A DNA stretch of 64,000 nt, from contig NZ_JAZHSH010000001.1 in the NCBI RefSeq assembly GCF_040100845.1, positions 3,456,501 to 3,520,500 on the forward strand, written 5' to 3'. Below, one piece after another: positions 29,607-38,850 of this stretch. The translations under genes were made by a program, and so were the position numbers. How positions within the stretch are numbered: the first letter of the stretch is position 1; the number at the start of each line of letters is the position of its first letter. The notes under the pieces were generated by a model. It saw only the letters and a list, made by a program, of their open reading frames with translations, was not told the origin of the DNA and did no database searches. Origin of the DNA: Chengkuizengella sp. SCS-71B. Its GTDB lineage: Bacteria > Bacillota > Bacilli > Paenibacillales > KCTC-33759.

Positions 29607-31298
29607 ATGAAAAAGAATAAGATTGTCTCAATACTATTAGCTACAATGTTGACTTTTGGGGTGTTATTAACTTCAATTACTGATGTTTCTGCAAATTCCC
29701 TCATTTCAGAAACAGGTTTAAAAGATATTAATGAAAAGCAAAAGATAAAGTTAAATAAAATGGAAGAAAAATCCTTGGAACAAAATAAAGAATTAAAAGT
29801 TTCATGGGACGAAAAGAAGGGTGTTCCTCGTTATATCTCTGGTACACTATCAAATGAAGATACTGATATCTCAAGCTTTCTACAAGAGAATAAGGATTTA
29901 TTTAATATAGTAGACGGAGATTTTGAAATTGTAACGAGTGATTCAGATGAACTTGGAATGACACACTATAAAACTCAATTTATAGTGGATGGTATCCCTG
30001 TTTATGGAGCAGAATTAAGCGTACACACGGATAGTAATGGTGTTGTAACCTCCATAAATGGACAAGTAGAACCTAAATTAGTCAATAAAAAATGGAGCAA
30101 AACGATAAAACTATCTTCTTCAAAAGCGATTGAGGTAGCTGAAAATCAACTGAACTTTACTCCAACAGAAGATACGTATACAACCGAACCAACCGCTGAT
30201 CTTTATATGTATCAACATGAAGATACGTGGATGCCTGTATATATCGTTGAGCTTCAATTTTTAGAACCATATATTGGTCGTGAATTTTTCTTTATTGATG
30301 CAAAAAAAGGTGAAATACTAAGATCTTATAATCGAATTGTAGATGCCGCTCAAATTGGAACGGGTACAGGTCTTTCAGGAGAAGTTAGAGACATTAATAC
30401 TTTTTTATATAATGGGACCTATTACTTATATGATGTAACAAGAGATGGAATTATAAGAACTTATGATGCTAATGATAGATATCAAACGGGATCTCTAGTT
30501 ACTGATGGTAACAACAACTTTAATTCTACACGTCAAAGAGCGGCAGTAGATGCTCACCATTATTCAGGTGTTGCTTATGATTATTTTTTAAATGAACATA
30601 ACCGAAATAGTTATGATAATAGAGGAAGCGATTTTATATCTAGTGTGCATGTTGGAGACCCAGCAGGTGGATCATATATTAATGCTGCATGGGTGGGTAC
30701 ACAATGGATTTATGGAGATGGGGGCATAACTAGTAGTGGAACAGAATATACTCCTTTTTCAGAATCTCTAGATGTAGTGGCCCACGAGGTCACACATGCC
30801 GTCACAGAATATTCAGCAAATCTAGTTTATGAATTTCAACCAGGTGCATTAAATGAATCATTCTCAGATGTTTTTGGAATCTTAATAGAAGCGAATTATG
30901 AAGGATCACCAGATTGGCTATTAGGGGAAGATATATATACTCCAGATATTGATGGAGATGCGATGAGATATATGTATGATCCAACTCTTAATGGAAGACA
31001 GCCTGCTCATATGGATGACTTTGTACATCTTCCGAATACAAGAGAAGGTGATTGGGGAGGAGTACACATAAACAGCGGTATTCCAAATAAAGCTTTCTAC
31101 AATATTGCAACAGATATTGGTCTAGAGAAATCAGGAAAAATTTATTATCGTGCGCTTACTAGTTATTTACACTCTAGGTCACAATTTATTGATGCACGTA
31201 ATGCTTTATTACAGTCCGCAGCAGATTTGTATGGTACTAACAGTGCTGAATATAACGCAGTTGCAAATGGCTATGCATCCGTGGGTATTGGCAATTAA
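29607..31298 (+). CDS. Secreted thermolysin-type metalloprotease (M4, bacillolysin)
   Basis: The 563-residue preproenzyme has a signal peptide (1-30, cut probably after VSANS or nearby), FTP and PepSY propeptide domains (to about 250), and an M4 catalytic domain of about 300 residues. The zinc site is HEVTH (H393 and H397) with E417 in ALNESFSDVFG. The transition-state histidine is H487 in GGVHINSG. Family members are secreted neutral proteases that use Zn and Ca and mature by cutting off the propeptide. ATG at 29607 is used rather than the in-frame TTG at 29604, because AAAGGAG is spaced 9 bases from it. Confidence 0.94.
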   Translation: MKKNKIVSILLATMLTFGVLLTSITDVSANSLISETGLKDINEKQKIKLNKMEEKSLEQNKELKVSWDEKKGVPRYISGTLSNEDTDISSFLQENKDLFNIVDGDFEIVTSDSDELGMTHYKTQFIVDGIPVYGAELSVHTDSNGVVTSINGQVEPKLVNKKWSKTIKLSSSKAIEVAENQLNFTPTEDTYTTEPTADLYMYQHEDTWMPVYIVELQFLEPYIGREFFFIDAKKGEILRSYNRIVDAAQIGTGTGLSGEVRDINTFLYNGTYYLYDVTRDGIIRTYDANDRYQTGSLVTDGNNNFNSTRQRAAVDAHHYSGVAYDYFLNEHNRNSYDNRGSDFISSVHVGDPAGGSYINAAWVGTQWIYGDGGITSSGTEYTPFSESLDVVAHEVTHAVTEYSANLVYEFQPGALNESFSDVFGILIEANYEGSPDWLLGEDIYTPDIDGDAMRYMYDPTLNGRQPAHMDDFVHLPNTREGDWGGVHINSGIPNKAFYNIATDIGLEKSGKIYYRALTSYLHSRSQFIDARNALLQSAADLYGTNSAEYNAVANGYASVGIGN

Positions 31299-31366
31299 TT
31301 AAAAATGACATTTATTTAATAGTATTATTATTAAATGTTTACTTTTAATAATAATATAAGTAACTC

Positions 31367-31407
31367 CTGCTCCCTTTATCATTTTTTATATTTGATAAAG
31401 GGAGCAG
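31367..31407. terminator. Hairpin between convergent protease and nitroreductase genes
   Basis: CTGCTCCCTTTATCA pairs perfectly with TGATAAAGGGAGCAG. The stem is 15 bp, but neither side has a clear T tract. Its place between convergent genes suggests transcription termination. Confidence 0.6.
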
Positions 31408-31481
31408 AATGATAAATGGTCAGCTCTTTAAACATTTTAGCCGTACAATGTGTGTTCATCCGTTCATCGTTTCATCCCATC

Positions 31482-32222
31482 TTATTCACTAAATCTGAAT
31501 CCTTGATCCTCCAAGTATTTTCTTAAATGTTTACGTGATGCAGTTTGAAGTTTATTAGACATTTGTTTTGACCAATTTGTATCTACTTTTCCTTTAGTCC
31601 GCTCTAAGTAATATTCATTTGTGATTTGATTATATGTCTTTAATTCGTTCGTTGCATTGCCCGTATTATAAATTTCATGATGGTATATCAGATTGGTTTG
31701 TAAACGAGGTTTTTGAGAAGGTTCTTGATCAGGAAAACCTAAACACATTCCAAACACAGGATAAACAAGTTTTGGTAATTGGAGCAATTCAGTCACTTCC
31801 TTTGATTGATTACGAATCCCTCCAATATATACAATACCTAAACCCAACGATTCTGCAGCAATTGCAGCATTTTGAGCTGCTAAAGTAACATCTGATGTAG
31901 CCACTATAAAGTTTTCCACCGTACCAGAAACCATTTCCGTTTTTTCCATTTCACAAGCAACCTGTAATCGATATAAATCTGCACACCATACCAAAAATAA
32001 AGGACAATCTGCAATATATATTTGATTTCCAGATAATATTGATAGCTGTTTTTTCTTCTCTTGATCCGTTACCCCAATTACACTATAAGCCTGCATATGA
32101 CTTGAAGAAGATGCCATTTGAGCAGACGTTACTATTTCATCAACATATTCCTGAGGTATCGGGTCAGATTTGTATTTACGAATCGAACGATGGGACTTTA
32201 GCAAATTAATCGTTTCATTCAA
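31482..32222 (-). CDS. NfrA/NfsA-type NAD(P)H nitroreductase (FMN)
   Basis: A ~246-residue flavoprotein. The N-terminal motif SHRSIRKYKSDPIP binds the FMN phosphate. The core includes ASSSSHMQAYSVIGV and LAAQNAAIAAESLGLGIVYI-type helices, and the C-terminal arm is typical of the NfsA/NfrA group. Such enzymes reduce FMN, nitroaromatics or peroxides with NADPH. The frame is open to 32285, overlapping the MBL gene, but AAGGAAGGAG stands 8 bases before a TTG at 32222, giving the family's usual length. It lies 34 bp after the MBL hydrolase gene, probably in the same unit. Confidence 0.85.
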   Translation of the reverse strand: MNETINLLKSHRSIRKYKSDPIPQEYVDEIVTSAQMASSSSHMQAYSVIGVTDQEKKKQLSILSGNQIYIADCPLFLVWCADLYRLQVACEMEKTEMVSGTVENFIVATSDVTLAAQNAAIAAESLGLGIVYIGGIRNQSKEVTELLQLPKLVYPVFGMCLGFPDQEPSQKPRLQTNLIYHHEIYNTGNATNELKTYNQITNEYYLERTKGKVDTNWSKQMSNKLQTASRKHLRKYLEDQGFRFSE

Positions 32223-32256
32223 TTTCTTAGCTCCTTCCTTTATAAATTTTCTTTTA

Positions 32257-32886
32257 TTATAAAAAAGGATTATGCTCTCTTTCATGTCCTATGGTCGTTG
32301 ATGGTCCATGACCAGGATGAACTTTCACTGTATCCTTTAATACAAACAACTTCTCATAAATGGATTCATATAGCTGCTCCGAATTTCCACCTGGTAAATC
32401 AGTTCTTCCCATTGAATGTTGAAATAAAACATCACCGCTAAAAATATTTTCACCATGTAAAAAACTAACACTCCCAGGAGAATGTCCCGGTGTATGAAGC
32501 ACCTTAAACTCTGTATCTAAAAACCGTAACGTTTGACCTTCTTCTAAAGTAAATTCTGCTGGAGCGGTAGAGAAAGGTGGTCCTAATTCAGGCCATCTTG
32601 TAGATCCATTTAATTCAGGATCTGTTAACCATTTAGATTCTAACTTATGTAAATAGACTGGACATTTCTTTAATTTTCGTATCTCATCTACCCCACCTAT
32701 ATGATCAAGATGAGCATGTGTAAGCAATATAGCATCTATTTGCAGCTCTGTTATATGCTCAATTAATAATTGCGGCCGCATGCCTGGATCAATAATAATC
32801 GCTTTCTTCTCTCTTGGATTAGAAATTAAATAAGCATTAGTTGCTAAGGGACCTAATGTAAAGGTTTCAATTCGTAATTGGTTCAA
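32257..32886 (-). CDS. MBL-fold hydrolase, glyoxalase II-like (YqgX type)
   Basis: The 209-residue cytosolic metallo-beta-lactamase-fold protein has the binuclear zinc motif THAHLDHIGG, a further His in LHTPGHSPGS, Asp in IFSGDVLFQ and His in VHPGHGPST. Size and motif order match the YqgX/GloB-like group, hydroxyacylglutathione hydrolase relatives in bacteria that use bacillithiol. The actual thioester substrate is not shown. Followed 34 bp later by the nitroreductase. Confidence 0.88.
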   Translation of the reverse strand: MNQLRIETFTLGPLATNAYLISNPREKKAIIIDPGMRPQLLIEHITELQIDAILLTHAHLDHIGGVDEIRKLKKCPVYLHKLESKWLTDPELNGSTRWPELGPPFSTAPAEFTLEEGQTLRFLDTEFKVLHTPGHSPGSVSFLHGENIFSGDVLFQHSMGRTDLPGGNSEQLYESIYEKLFVLKDTVKVHPGHGPSTTIGHEREHNPFL

Positions 32887-33065
32887 TGTAAATCCTCCTC
32901 AAATAAATACATTTGCTGATCTCTATTACAATATGATCAATGGATTCAATCAATTGATCTTGTATTGCAGATATTATACCATGTATTTCACTTGTTTCTT
33001 TAGCTGATTTTTCAGCTAAATTATATGGATTGAGACACTAATTTCTATGCTCAAACAATATAGAT

Positions 33066-33174
33066 TACAAAAATATTTTACGTACAGACGCCCACCTCTA
33101 TAGGTGGTATCTTCAAGACAGGTGGAGTCACCATCTGATTTCTTAATGTATAAGCATTGCTTAAACGAGTTCAC
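33066..33174 (-). repeat. Copy B of the triple-hairpin dispersed repeat
   Basis: A 109 bp copy, reverse to copy D. It holds GTACAGACGCCCACCTC plus TATAGGTGG, then GGTGGAGTCACCATCTGATT, then GCATTGCTTAAACGAGTTCA. All three inverted repeats are present but the outer one is partly decayed. It lies in the 425 bp gap (32887-33312) between the MBL and DedA-NERD genes, which otherwise holds a small hairpin at about 33000-33020 and the peptide remnant at 33171-33300. Confidence 0.85.
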
Positions 33175-33300
33175 ATAGAAATATTTCTTACAGCTAAATA
33201 AATAACTCCTATAGTCAACAGTATGGCAATACCACCAATAATCATACTTAAATACAATGCGTAGTTCAGTCTGTCTTCATATTCATTTTGGCTTAATCAT
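33171..33300 (-). pseudogene. Remnant of a small one-TM protein gene
   Basis: On the minus strand, right after the DedA-NERD gene, an open stretch encodes a hydrophilic start (SQNEYEDRLNYALYL) followed by one membrane helix (GGIAILLTIGVIYLA) and a stop. The stop TGA is formed by the GTGAACTCG end of dispersed repeat copy B. An ATG (33300-33298) is out of frame by one base, so a single-base indel would restore an ~40-residue peptide. It could also be chance; no family is recognised. Confidence 0.35.
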
Positions 33301-33312
33301 TAATTTTTGAAC

Positions 33313-34410
33313 TTAGCTTACAAGGTTATTCTCAATAATATCTGAAAGAAGTTTCATTTCTTTCTTAGATACAGGTTTATTCGTTCTATAAGATTGGATC
33401 GTATGCAATAAGCGGTCTACCTTTATTGTTTTAAATGCTGGACTTTGACCTATTATCTGACTGTTAGGATGAGAAAAACAGATGAGTCCACGAATGCTAG
33501 TTTTCAAATTATTTTTTCTTAATAGTTCTTTTATTATATAATCATGTCTATACATTTGTGCCGTTGGATCTGTGCTGTTTTTATTATTACTCCTTTGAAT
33601 TCCCTGAGCAGTAAAACGGATTTCACCAGACCAATGTTTGGTTTCGATATGAAATATACCATTAGGTCCAATAGCAACATGATCAAACTGTTGTGTTCTT
33701 CCATTTGTTTTTAGCTTTATATCATGAAATACTTTATAATCCTTAGGAAGATACTTTAATTGATGTTTTACTATTTTCTCTCCCTCAAGACCATAATTTT
33801 GAGAAGAGCCTTTCTTTTTTTTCTTGATTATTTTATAAATCAAATATAACCCAGTGAGCAGTAAAGAAAGAATAATAAATGGTATTACATATGGTTGTGC
33901 TTTTTCATCAATTTGCTCCCAATTCTCCCCCAAAGTCGTTCCTAAAAATAAGAAAAAAGCAGACCAAGGGATTACGGCTAAAGTTGTTAAAACGCTGAAA
34001 CGAATAAACGACATATTTGCTAGTCCAGCAGGTATAGATATTGCGTGTCGAACAACTGGAATAAACCGTGCTGTAAAAATCATGCCTGTACCGTATTGGT
34101 TAAACCATTTTTCAGATAAATCAAGATGTTTTTTATGTATTAAGATATACTTTCCATACTTCTCTATTAAAGGTCTACCACCAAATTTCCCTAACCAATA
34201 AAGAAAAATTTGTGCTAATGTTCCCCCAATGGTTGCAAAAACCAGGGCTTCAGTCCAAGTAATTTTGTTTTGATAAATTAAAAATCCACCATAGGATAAA
34301 ATAATTTCACTAGGAATCACTTCTATCATTAAACCAATCATGATGCCCCAATAACCTAAATCTGTTAGCCAATTAAAAATGTGATGTATGATCTCTGTAA
34401 TTAAATCCAT
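33313..34410 (-). CDS. DedA-family membrane protein fused to a NERD nuclease-like domain
   Basis: The 365-residue product has two parts. Residues 1-195 form a DedA/VTT (SNARE-associated) domain with IEVIPSEIILSYGGFL, the conserved run FTARFIPVVRHAISIPAG and about five membrane segments. These are thought to move polyprenyl phosphate or phospholipids and to need membrane potential. After a lysine-rich linker (KIIKKKKKGSS) comes a cytosolic NERD domain (about 205-325): GLEGEKIVKHQL, then QQFDHVAIGPNGIFHIETKH, with the acidic and E-x-K residues of the PD-(D/E)xK-like nuclease fold. Joining a lipid carrier to a nuclease-related domain is unusual. The fusion is one uninterrupted frame, not an assembly join as far as I can see. 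Confidence 0.88.
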   Translation of the reverse strand: MDLITEIIHHIFNWLTDLGYWGIMIGLMIEVIPSEIILSYGGFLIYQNKITWTEALVFATIGGTLAQIFLYWLGKFGGRPLIEKYGKYILIHKKHLDLSEKWFNQYGTGMIFTARFIPVVRHAISIPAGLANMSFIRFSVLTTLAVIPWSAFFLFLGTTLGENWEQIDEKAQPYVIPFIILSLLLTGLYLIYKIIKKKKKGSSQNYGLEGEKIVKHQLKYLPKDYKVFHDIKLKTNGRTQQFDHVAIGPNGIFHIETKHWSGEIRFTAQGIQRSNNKNSTDPTAQMYRHDYIIKELLRKNNLKTSIRGLICFSHPNSQIIGQSPAFKTIKVDRLLHTIQSYRTNKPVSKKEMKLLSDIIENNLVS

Positions 34411-34426
34411 TCATTATTCCCTGCCT

Positions 34427-34543
34427 TTATCCAAAAAAATTTTGCATACAGATGCCCGCCTCTATAGGTGGTATCTTCAAATCAGGTGGAGTAGAGTCTC
34501 CATCTGATTTCTCGATGTTTAAGCTTTGCTTAAACGAGTTCAC
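34427..34543 (-). repeat. Copy C of the triple-hairpin dispersed repeat
   Basis: A complete 117 bp copy in reverse orientation: TTTATCC, GCATACAGATGCCCGCCTC, TATAGGTGGTATCTTC, AATCAGGTGGAGTAGAG, TCTCCATCTGATTTCTCG, ATGTTTAAGCTTTGCTTAAA and CGAGTTCAC. It occupies most of the 300 bp gap between DedA-NERD and the gene at 34715. The remainder of the gap is AT-rich with no gene. Confidence 0.9.
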
Positions 34544-34714
34544 TAGTCTTTACCACATTTTATTCTAACATAAAGCTTGTCATACCAAGATCATAACCAA
34601 AAAATTTTCATCATAAATTGTAAATTAAGATGTTAACATATTCATTGAGTAACTAGCCTAGTAGCTAAGCCGCTTCTCACTGCATACAAATATTAAAGAG
34701 AGGAGCAGATGAAG

Positions 34715-35038
34715 ATGAAACATCAAGAATCACAAAAACATAATATAGACTTGCCTACTGCCAGAAAAATAAGAAGGGCGTGTAATAAAGAAATCTATAG
34801 AACCGTCAAACGTTTAAAAATATGGATTCGACCGGATAAAATAAAGGAAGCTGAAGAACTTTATTATAAAAAAGTATTAATTAACTCAAAATATATTTTA
34901 GAAAATGCACAAAATCGTAAACTATTATCCGATTGGTTTGATGAAAATGTATGTGCTGATTTTTCAAAACTGTGGGATATAGAAGAGTCGAAAATAAGCA
35001 AAGCATTTAGAAATGCATTCATAGGACAAAAAAAATAG
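34715..35038 (+). CDS. Small basic protein of unknown function
   Basis: The 107-residue, strongly basic, helical protein begins MKHQESQKHNIDLPTARKIR. The stretch PTARKIRRACNKEIYRTVKR is followed by a region with DWFDENVC. No signal peptide, membrane helix or known domain is seen. AGGAG is 3 bases from the first ATG (34709) and 9 bases from the second (34715), so the second is preferred. I do not recognise the family. Positive charge could mean nucleic-acid binding, but this is not shown. Confidence 0.65.
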   Translation: MKHQESQKHNIDLPTARKIRRACNKEIYRTVKRLKIWIRPDKIKEAEELYYKKVLINSKYILENAQNRKLLSDWFDENVCADFSKLWDIEESKISKAFRNAFIGQKK

Positions 35039-35183
35039 TAAGTCTATCGATGACGTTGTCCTTATAACAAAAACTCCTATCGGAGTCTCTCGAGGAGGTA
35101 GCCGAATACTTCTTTACACTATCATAAATTAAATAATTAAAATGTAGATAGTATAAGGTCAACTAACGATTAAGTTATAAAAA

Positions 35184-35220
35184 AAGAATACCACCTTTGA
35201 GTAGAAGGTGGTTTTTCTTC
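35184..35220. terminator. Terminator between convergent small genes
   Basis: ACCACCTT pairs with AAGGTGGT, followed by TTTTCTTC on the plus strand and preceded by an A run, so it can act in both directions. Confidence 0.75.
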
Positions 35221-35248
35221 TTAAGACTCGCTAATTGGCAAGTTTTCT

Positions 35249-35500
35249 TCAATAATATGGCTGTGACGGATAGTACGGATACGGTTGAGGTTGAGGTTGA
35301 GGTTGAGGTTGAGGATAAGGATATGGATAAGGATATGGATACGGCACTGGTATTGGTCTTGGATATGGATAAGGTCTCGGGCGTGGTCTAGGGTACGGAT
35401 AATACGGATATGGCCTTGGTCTTGGTCTAGGGCGCGGTCGTGGTCGTGGGGGCTGCTGACGATATTCTGATAGAGAATTAAAATATTGATAATGACTCAA
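35249..35500 (-). CDS. Low-complexity Pro/Tyr/Arg/Gln-rich small protein
   Basis: The 83-residue product is a short head (SHYQYFNSLSEYRQQ) followed by about 65 residues of dipeptide runs: PRPRPRPRP, then PYPYP blocks, then PQPQPQP, ending PYYPSQPYY. The frame opens at 35530, but GGAGG (about 35509-35513) lies inside it. TTG at 35500 is 8 bases on and is the likely start. Tyr- and Pro-rich repeat proteins of this size are common in spore coats and exosporia, where they can be cross-linked; that role is inference. The repeats are prone to slippage, so length may vary between strains. Confidence 0.7.
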   Translation of the reverse strand: MSHYQYFNSLSEYRQQPPRPRPRPRPRPRPYPYYPYPRPRPRPYPYPRPIPVPYPYPYPYPYPQPQPQPQPQPYPYYPSQPYY

Positions 35501-35653
35501 TGAATGAACCTCCTTTTCTAACTTCTCCATATCAAAGTATGCTATCCCTAGACGAATTGCCTCCTACAAATGCCTAATTATGTGCGTTCAAGTTATAAAC
35601 AATTTTGTACAAATGCTAGCATATGGACGTAATTTAGAACTAGGTATGAAAAA

Positions 35654-35702
35654 TAAAAAAACCCGAATTTAGACTAAAAAATACTTGTCCAAAATTCGGG
35701 TT
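35654..35702 (-). terminator. Terminator after the 5'-nucleotidase gene
   Basis: AACCCGAATTT pairs with AAATTCGGGTT, followed on the minus strand by TTTTTTATTTTTC. It is 29 bp past the stop. Confidence 0.85.
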
Positions 35703-35730
35703 GTTCATGTCTATATTTCGATATTAATTA

Positions 35731-37473
35731 TTATTGAGCAGGTACGATAATTTCTTGATCTGGAAAGATTAAGTTTGGATTATCAAGCTGATTCAATTTT
35801 TGAAGTTCTTGCCAAGTTGTATTGTATTTAACTGCTATTTTAGATAAATAATCACCAGGTACAACAATATAAATACCAGTTGTAGGTTCAGTCACTTCCT
35901 CAGTTTCTGTTACTTCATTTATAACTGTTACCCGACCTTCTACCACTGGACTCACTGTTCCTTTTTCTTGAATATACTGAATAAGCACTTCGTCTAGAGC
36001 TGGATATTCGTTTTTAATTGTAATATCTGCAAACATCGTATATTCATCTCCACCAGCAGCCAAGAAGTCGTTTGTTGCCAATACATAAGTTTTCTCTAAA
36101 TCAAGAGGTTCTCCATTAATTTGAATAGATACCGCTCTTTCTCCAGCAGGTTTGGAAGCATCAATTTTATATTCAATACCCGCTACATGTGGAAATGCTC
36201 CTTTTGCATCTGGATAAGAATCAATCCCATTTTCTAATGCTGCTTTAATGACTGCACCTGAAACTTCTTTAGTAACGATGTAATTTCCAAAAGGTAATAC
36301 AGTAATCACTTCACCCTTAGTAATTTCACCTACATCAATAGAAGCTCTGATACCACCGCCATTAGTAAGAGCAACATCGGCACCAGTTTCATTTAACATC
36401 GCATCGGTAATTAGGTTTCCTAAGTTTGTCTCACCTGCACGAACCTGTTCTCTTTCTCCATCGAGTACTACACTTGTTGAACCTACGACCTCAGCTAAAA
36501 TAGTCTCCTGAGATGTAGTGATCGCATCAATTACAGCTTGAACTTCTGCATCTGGTTCAACTTCTGCTGCATCTTCTTTAGTTATTAAACTTCCTTCTTT
36601 ACTTACTAACTCATCATTTTCGTCAAAAGTAAGCTCTACCACACCTAAGTTCTTAGTATACTCGCCAGAACTTACAATTAGAGTTCCACTTTCACCAATG
36701 TTGTCTTCAGTATGGCTATGTCCATCAACGATTAAATCAATTCCGGGTGCTCCTTCAGCTACCTTAATACTAGTATCTGTGCTAGAAGCATCCGTTCCTA
36801 AATGAGTTAAGGCGATGATGACATCCACTTCTTGTGATAGTTCTGCTACCATTGTTTGAGCAGCTACAACAGGATCAGTAAACTTTAATCCCTCTACATT
36901 TTTTGGATGTGTTTTGTAGTGAGTTTCTGGTGTAGATAAACCGAAGATTCCTAGTTTTACACCATCTACTTCTTGAATCATGTAAGGAGGCAATAATAAT
37001 TCTCCAGTTTCTTCAACGATAACATTTGCACTCAATACTGGAAAAGTTACCATCTCTTTTAATTCTAGTAGTCTTTCATAACCATAGTTAAAATCATGGT
37101 TACCTGCAGCCATTCCATCGTAACCTACAGCGTTAAAAACCTCTGCAATACTTTTCCCTTGCTCTAAAGTTGCAAAAGTCGTTCCATGGAATGTATCTCC
37201 TGCATCTAGTAAAAGTACATTTGCATTATCTGCTTCTTGTTGTTTAACAAGCGTAGATAATTTTGCAAGTCCCATACCATCATATTTACCTTCGTTAATT
37301 CTAGCATGTGTATCATTCGTATGTAGGATCGTAATTTTTTTTACTGCTTGTTCATCTCCACCTTGATTTTCCTCAACTCCAGTGTCCGTTGAGTTGTCCC
37401 CTTCTGCAAAAACAGAACCAAAACTAGTAAAAACTAAAAAACAACTTAAAGCAATAATAAATAAACGCTTCAT
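35731..37473 (-). CDS. Secreted 5'-nucleotidase/2',3'-cyclic phosphodiesterase with LysM
   Basis: The 580-residue product has a signal peptide (1-23, cut near VFAEG). The metallophosphatase domain (about 42-280) shows ILHTNDTHARI, DAGDTFHGTT, GNHDFNYG and DGHSHTEDN. The 5'-nucleotidase C-terminal domain (about 325-490) shows NLGNLITDAM and TNGGGIRASI. A final LysM repeat (about 533-580, YIVVPGDYLSKIAVKYN) ties it to peptidoglycan. It is expected to strip phosphate from extracellular nucleotides on the wall surface with two divalent metals. Start at 37473: GGAGGGG lies 7 bases before this ATG and the signal peptide starts here; the upstream 13 codons are not part of it. Confidence 0.92.
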   Translation of the reverse strand: MKRLFIIALSCFLVFTSFGSVFAEGDNSTDTGVEENQGGDEQAVKKITILHTNDTHARINEGKYDGMGLAKLSTLVKQQEADNANVLLLDAGDTFHGTTFATLEQGKSIAEVFNAVGYDGMAAGNHDFNYGYERLLELKEMVTFPVLSANVIVEETGELLLPPYMIQEVDGVKLGIFGLSTPETHYKTHPKNVEGLKFTDPVVAAQTMVAELSQEVDVIIALTHLGTDASSTDTSIKVAEGAPGIDLIVDGHSHTEDNIGESGTLIVSSGEYTKNLGVVELTFDENDELVSKEGSLITKEDAAEVEPDAEVQAVIDAITTSQETILAEVVGSTSVVLDGEREQVRAGETNLGNLITDAMLNETGADVALTNGGGIRASIDVGEITKGEVITVLPFGNYIVTKEVSGAVIKAALENGIDSYPDAKGAFPHVAGIEYKIDASKPAGERAVSIQINGEPLDLEKTYVLATNDFLAAGGDEYTMFADITIKNEYPALDEVLIQYIQEKGTVSPVVEGRVTVINEVTETEEVTEPTTGIYIVVPGDYLSKIAVKYNTTWQELQKLNQLDNPNLIFPDQEIIVPAQ

Positions 37474-37662
37474 GTCTTTCCCCTCCGCAATATTAAAATT
37501 TGATTGCATCATAAGTGTAAACTATTATTTCAAAAATTCAACCATTTTTTTCATCTTGACAATAAATTCAATCATTTTGTACTAGAACCATTGATAGACA
37601 AAGGAAAATATAGCACCATTATAGAATATACTATGTTAAGAATCTATTAAGGGAGGAGTTTA

Positions 37663-38850
37663 ATGAATACATTTATTCAATATAAAAAAGCTACAAACCA
37701 TATAGCAAAACCTTTTGCCTTTTTGGATGTTGATCTGCTTGATGATAACATCTCCCAAATTTTAAGTCACAGTTTAAATAAAAAAATAAGAATAGCTAGT
37801 AAATCCATTCGCAGTGTACCTGTTTTAAAAAGAATTATGGAAAAAAGTGAGCGTTTTCAAGGGTTAATGTGTTACTCTGCACCTGAAGCTGTCTTCCTTT
37901 CTGAACGTGGTTTTGACGATCTTTTATTGGGTTATCCTGTCACCAATAAAGATTACATTTCTTCTGTTGTTGAAAAAATAAAAGAAGGGAAACAAATCAC
38001 CTTCATGGTAGATTGTTTCAAACATATTAAACTCATCGAAAGTGTAGTTAAAGATGAAAATATTCAAGTACCAGTGTGCATCGATGTAGATATGTCTTTG
38101 GTTTTTCCTAATTTCAGATTTGGAGTTTATCGTTCTCCTCTACGTTCCATTCACGAAATACATCAACTTATTTATACAATTCAACAATCCAATCAGTTAA
38201 AACTAGAAGGTTTAATGGGTTATGAAGCACAGATTGCAGGAGTTGGTGATCAAGTGAAAGGAAAGCTGCTTAAAAATTCAGTTGTTCAATTACTTAAAAA
38301 ACAGTCTATTAAGCAGATAAAAGAAAAACGATCAGAAATCATAGATTCAATAAAAGATTATGATCTATCATTTCGGTTTGTTAATGGTGGTGGGACAGGT
38401 AGCTTAGCAAGCACTTGCAAGGAAGAAGTCATAACTGAGGTCACTGTAGGATCAGGATTTTTCTCACCTCTATTATTTGATTCCTACAAGGAATTTCAAT
38501 ATAAACCAGCAGCGGGTTTTGCCCTAGACATTGTACGTAAACCAAAAAACAATATATATACTTGTACAGGAGGAGGATATGTTGCTTCTGGAGCAACAGG
38601 AAAGGATAAACTACCAGCTCCTTATTTACCTGAAAAGTCAAAACTTCATTCTTTGGAAGGTGCTGGTGAAGTACAAACTCCTATTATATATAAGGGAGAA
38701 GAAAACTTGGATATAGGTGATCCTATCTTTTTCCGTCATAGTAAAAGCGGTGAATTATGTGAACGCTTTAACCAATTATATTGTATATCAAATGGCAAAG
38801 TTGTAGATGAATACGTGACGTATAGGGGGGAAGGGAAATGCTTTCTTTAA
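37663..38850 (+). CDS. PLP-dependent amino acid deaminase/aldolase-like protein
   Basis: The 395-residue product has an alanine-racemase-like N-terminal barrel, with the PLP lysine probably in RIASKSIRSV (near residue 47), and a C-terminal D-serine-dehydratase-like domain. Relatives are D-threonine aldolases and D-amino acid dehydratases that use PLP and a divalent metal. GGGAGG stands before the ATG. The stop overlaps the next gene's start by 13 bp, so it is translationally coupled to the lactone oxidase. The exact substrate is unknown. The pairing suggests oxidation or cleavage of a hydroxylated compound, which is inference. Confidence 0.8.
   Translation: MNTFIQYKKATNHIAKPFAFLDVDLLDDNISQILSHSLNKKIRIASKSIRSVPVLKRIMEKSERFQGLMCYSAPEAVFLSERGFDDLLLGYPVTNKDYISSVVEKIKEGKQITFMVDCFKHIKLIESVVKDENIQVPVCIDVDMSLVFPNFRFGVYRSPLRSIHEIHQLIYTIQQSNQLKLEGLMGYEAQIAGVGDQVKGKLLKNSVVQLLKKQSIKQIKEKRSEIIDSIKDYDLSFRFVNGGGTGSLASTCKEEVITEVTVGSGFFSPLLFDSYKEFQYKPAAGFALDIVRKPKNNIYTCTGGGYVASGATGKDKLPAPYLPEKSKLHSLEGAGEVQTPIIYKGEENLDIGDPIFFRHSKSGELCERFNQLYCISNGKVVDEYVTYRGEGKCFL

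Noticed and set aside
35285-35470. Plus-strand ORFs rich in Arg/Ile/Trp and Glu/Val opposite the Pro/Tyr-rich gene
   Set aside because: Shadow frames of the hexamer repeats; the minus frame has the ribosome site and a sensible start.
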